DNA of 6,076 nucleotides, from assembly GCA_021798675.1 (NCBI GenBank), contig JAJZGE010000128.1:1-6076 (forward strand), given 5' to 3'. Positions 5,882 through 6,076 of the stretch are shown piece after piece (the stretch's first letter is position 1; each line of letters starts with the position of its first letter). The stretch is from Pseudomonadota bacterium. GTDB lineage: Bacteria > Pseudomonadota > Gammaproteobacteria > Xanthomonadales > Rhodanobacteraceae. Position numbers and translations under genes: made by a program. Below the pieces are notes generated by a model. That model was not told the origin of the DNA and made no database searches. It was given only the letters and a program-made list of their open reading frames with translations.

Positions 5882-5914
5882 GGCGCGCGCCGCACTGGTG
5901 CCCGGCGCGCGCCC
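5882..5914. terminator. Strong hairpin between convergent genes, likely bidirectional terminator
   Basis: GGCGCGCGCC occurs at 5882-5891 and again at 5904-5913. It is self-complementary, and with G5892-C5903 the two copies form an 11-bp all-GC stem around a ten-base loop. A second small dyad, CCCTG/CAGGG at 5912-5922, follows. The hairpin starts 16 bp after the transporter stop and ends about 17 bp from the stop of the - strand gene. No U tract is seen, which is common for terminators in very GC-rich genomes; the call rests on stem strength and the convergent setting. Confidence 0.55.
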
Positions 5915-5930
5915 TGTCAGGGCCCGCTTG

Positions 5931-6076
5931 TCACGGCAGGTCCTGCGATTGCGCAGAGCTGCCCGCCTGCAGCTGGGCCGCGGTCGGCACGCTGACCTCG
6001 GTGCGGCCGGCGGCGTGCAGCTGGCGGTTGAGCGCGGGCAGCCAGGTGCGGCGGATCGCCTGCCATTGCTGCTGCG
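5931..6076 (-). CDS. Unrecognised protein, C-terminal end (5' part outside window)
   Basis: On the - strand a frame is open from the window edge to a TGA at 5933-5931, giving the last 47 residues. They begin QQQWQAIRRTWLPALNRQLH, continue AAGRTEVSVPTAAQLQAGSS and end AQSQDLP. Almost every codon ends in G or C, as in the other genes here, which supports this frame as real. The WLPALNRQLHAAG stretch looks like an amphipathic helix followed by a flexible Gln/Ser-rich tail. I vaguely associate such an ending with large secreted repeat proteins or hydrolases, but it is too short to assign. The gene converges with the sugar transporter, so the two are not in one operon. Confidence 0.65.
   Translation of the reverse strand, partial: QQQWQAIRRTWLPALNRQLHAAGRTEVSVPTAAQLQAGSSAQSQDLP

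Noticed and set aside
1..6076. Mobile element, defence system, CRISPR array or RNA gene
   Set aside because: No transposase, integrase, terminal repeats, regular spaced repeats, tRNA cloverleaf or rRNA sequence was seen; all large open frames are explained by signalling and transport genes.

Overview
The window looks like ordinary chromosome from a high-GC gammaproteobacterium, most likely Xanthomonadales. A Rhodanobacter/Dyella-type genome would fit, but the assignment is inferred. The reasons are the very high GC at third codon positions, the C-terminal end of a PilR-type regulator, and a FucP/GluP-family sugar transporter of the kind common in that order. No mobile element, CRISPR array, tRNA or rRNA was seen.

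Layout from left to right: (1) positions 1-240 hold the C-terminal 79 residues of a sigma-54-dependent regulator with a Fis-type helix-turn-helix, almost certainly PilR, on the + strand. (2) Positions 241-446 are a non-coding gap between converging genes, with GC-rich hairpins. (3) Positions 447-4324 hold three genes on the - strand. In transcription order these are a membrane CHASE3-PAS-HisKA-HATPase sensor kinase (587 aa), a stand-alone Rcp1-like receiver (149 aa, 9 bp downstream), and a soluble hybrid kinase REC-HisKA-HATPase-degenerate REC (524 aa, 80 bp downstream). (4) Positions 4325-4551 are a divergent control region with a 12-bp AT-rich palindrome touching the kinase ribosome-binding site, a TGGCA repeat cluster and a small repeat/hairpin pair. 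(5) Positions 4552-5865 hold a 12-helix sugar:proton symporter of the FucP/GluP/NagP family on the + strand. (6) Positions 5866-5930 are a convergent gap with a strong 11-bp hairpin. (7) Positions 5931-6076 are the C-terminal end of an unrecognised gene on the - strand.

The most interesting unit is the three-gene signalling operon. The first kinase can sense a periplasmic or membrane signal. The small receiver and the N-terminal receiver of the hybrid kinase are the obvious phosphoryl acceptors, and the hybrid can in turn phosphorylate further partners. None of the three proteins carries a DNA-binding, cyclic-di-GMP or other recognisable output domain, so the output must be a protein-protein contact or a regulator encoded elsewhere. 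The nearby pil and sugar-transporter genes may be functionally unrelated; nothing in the sequence ties them together.
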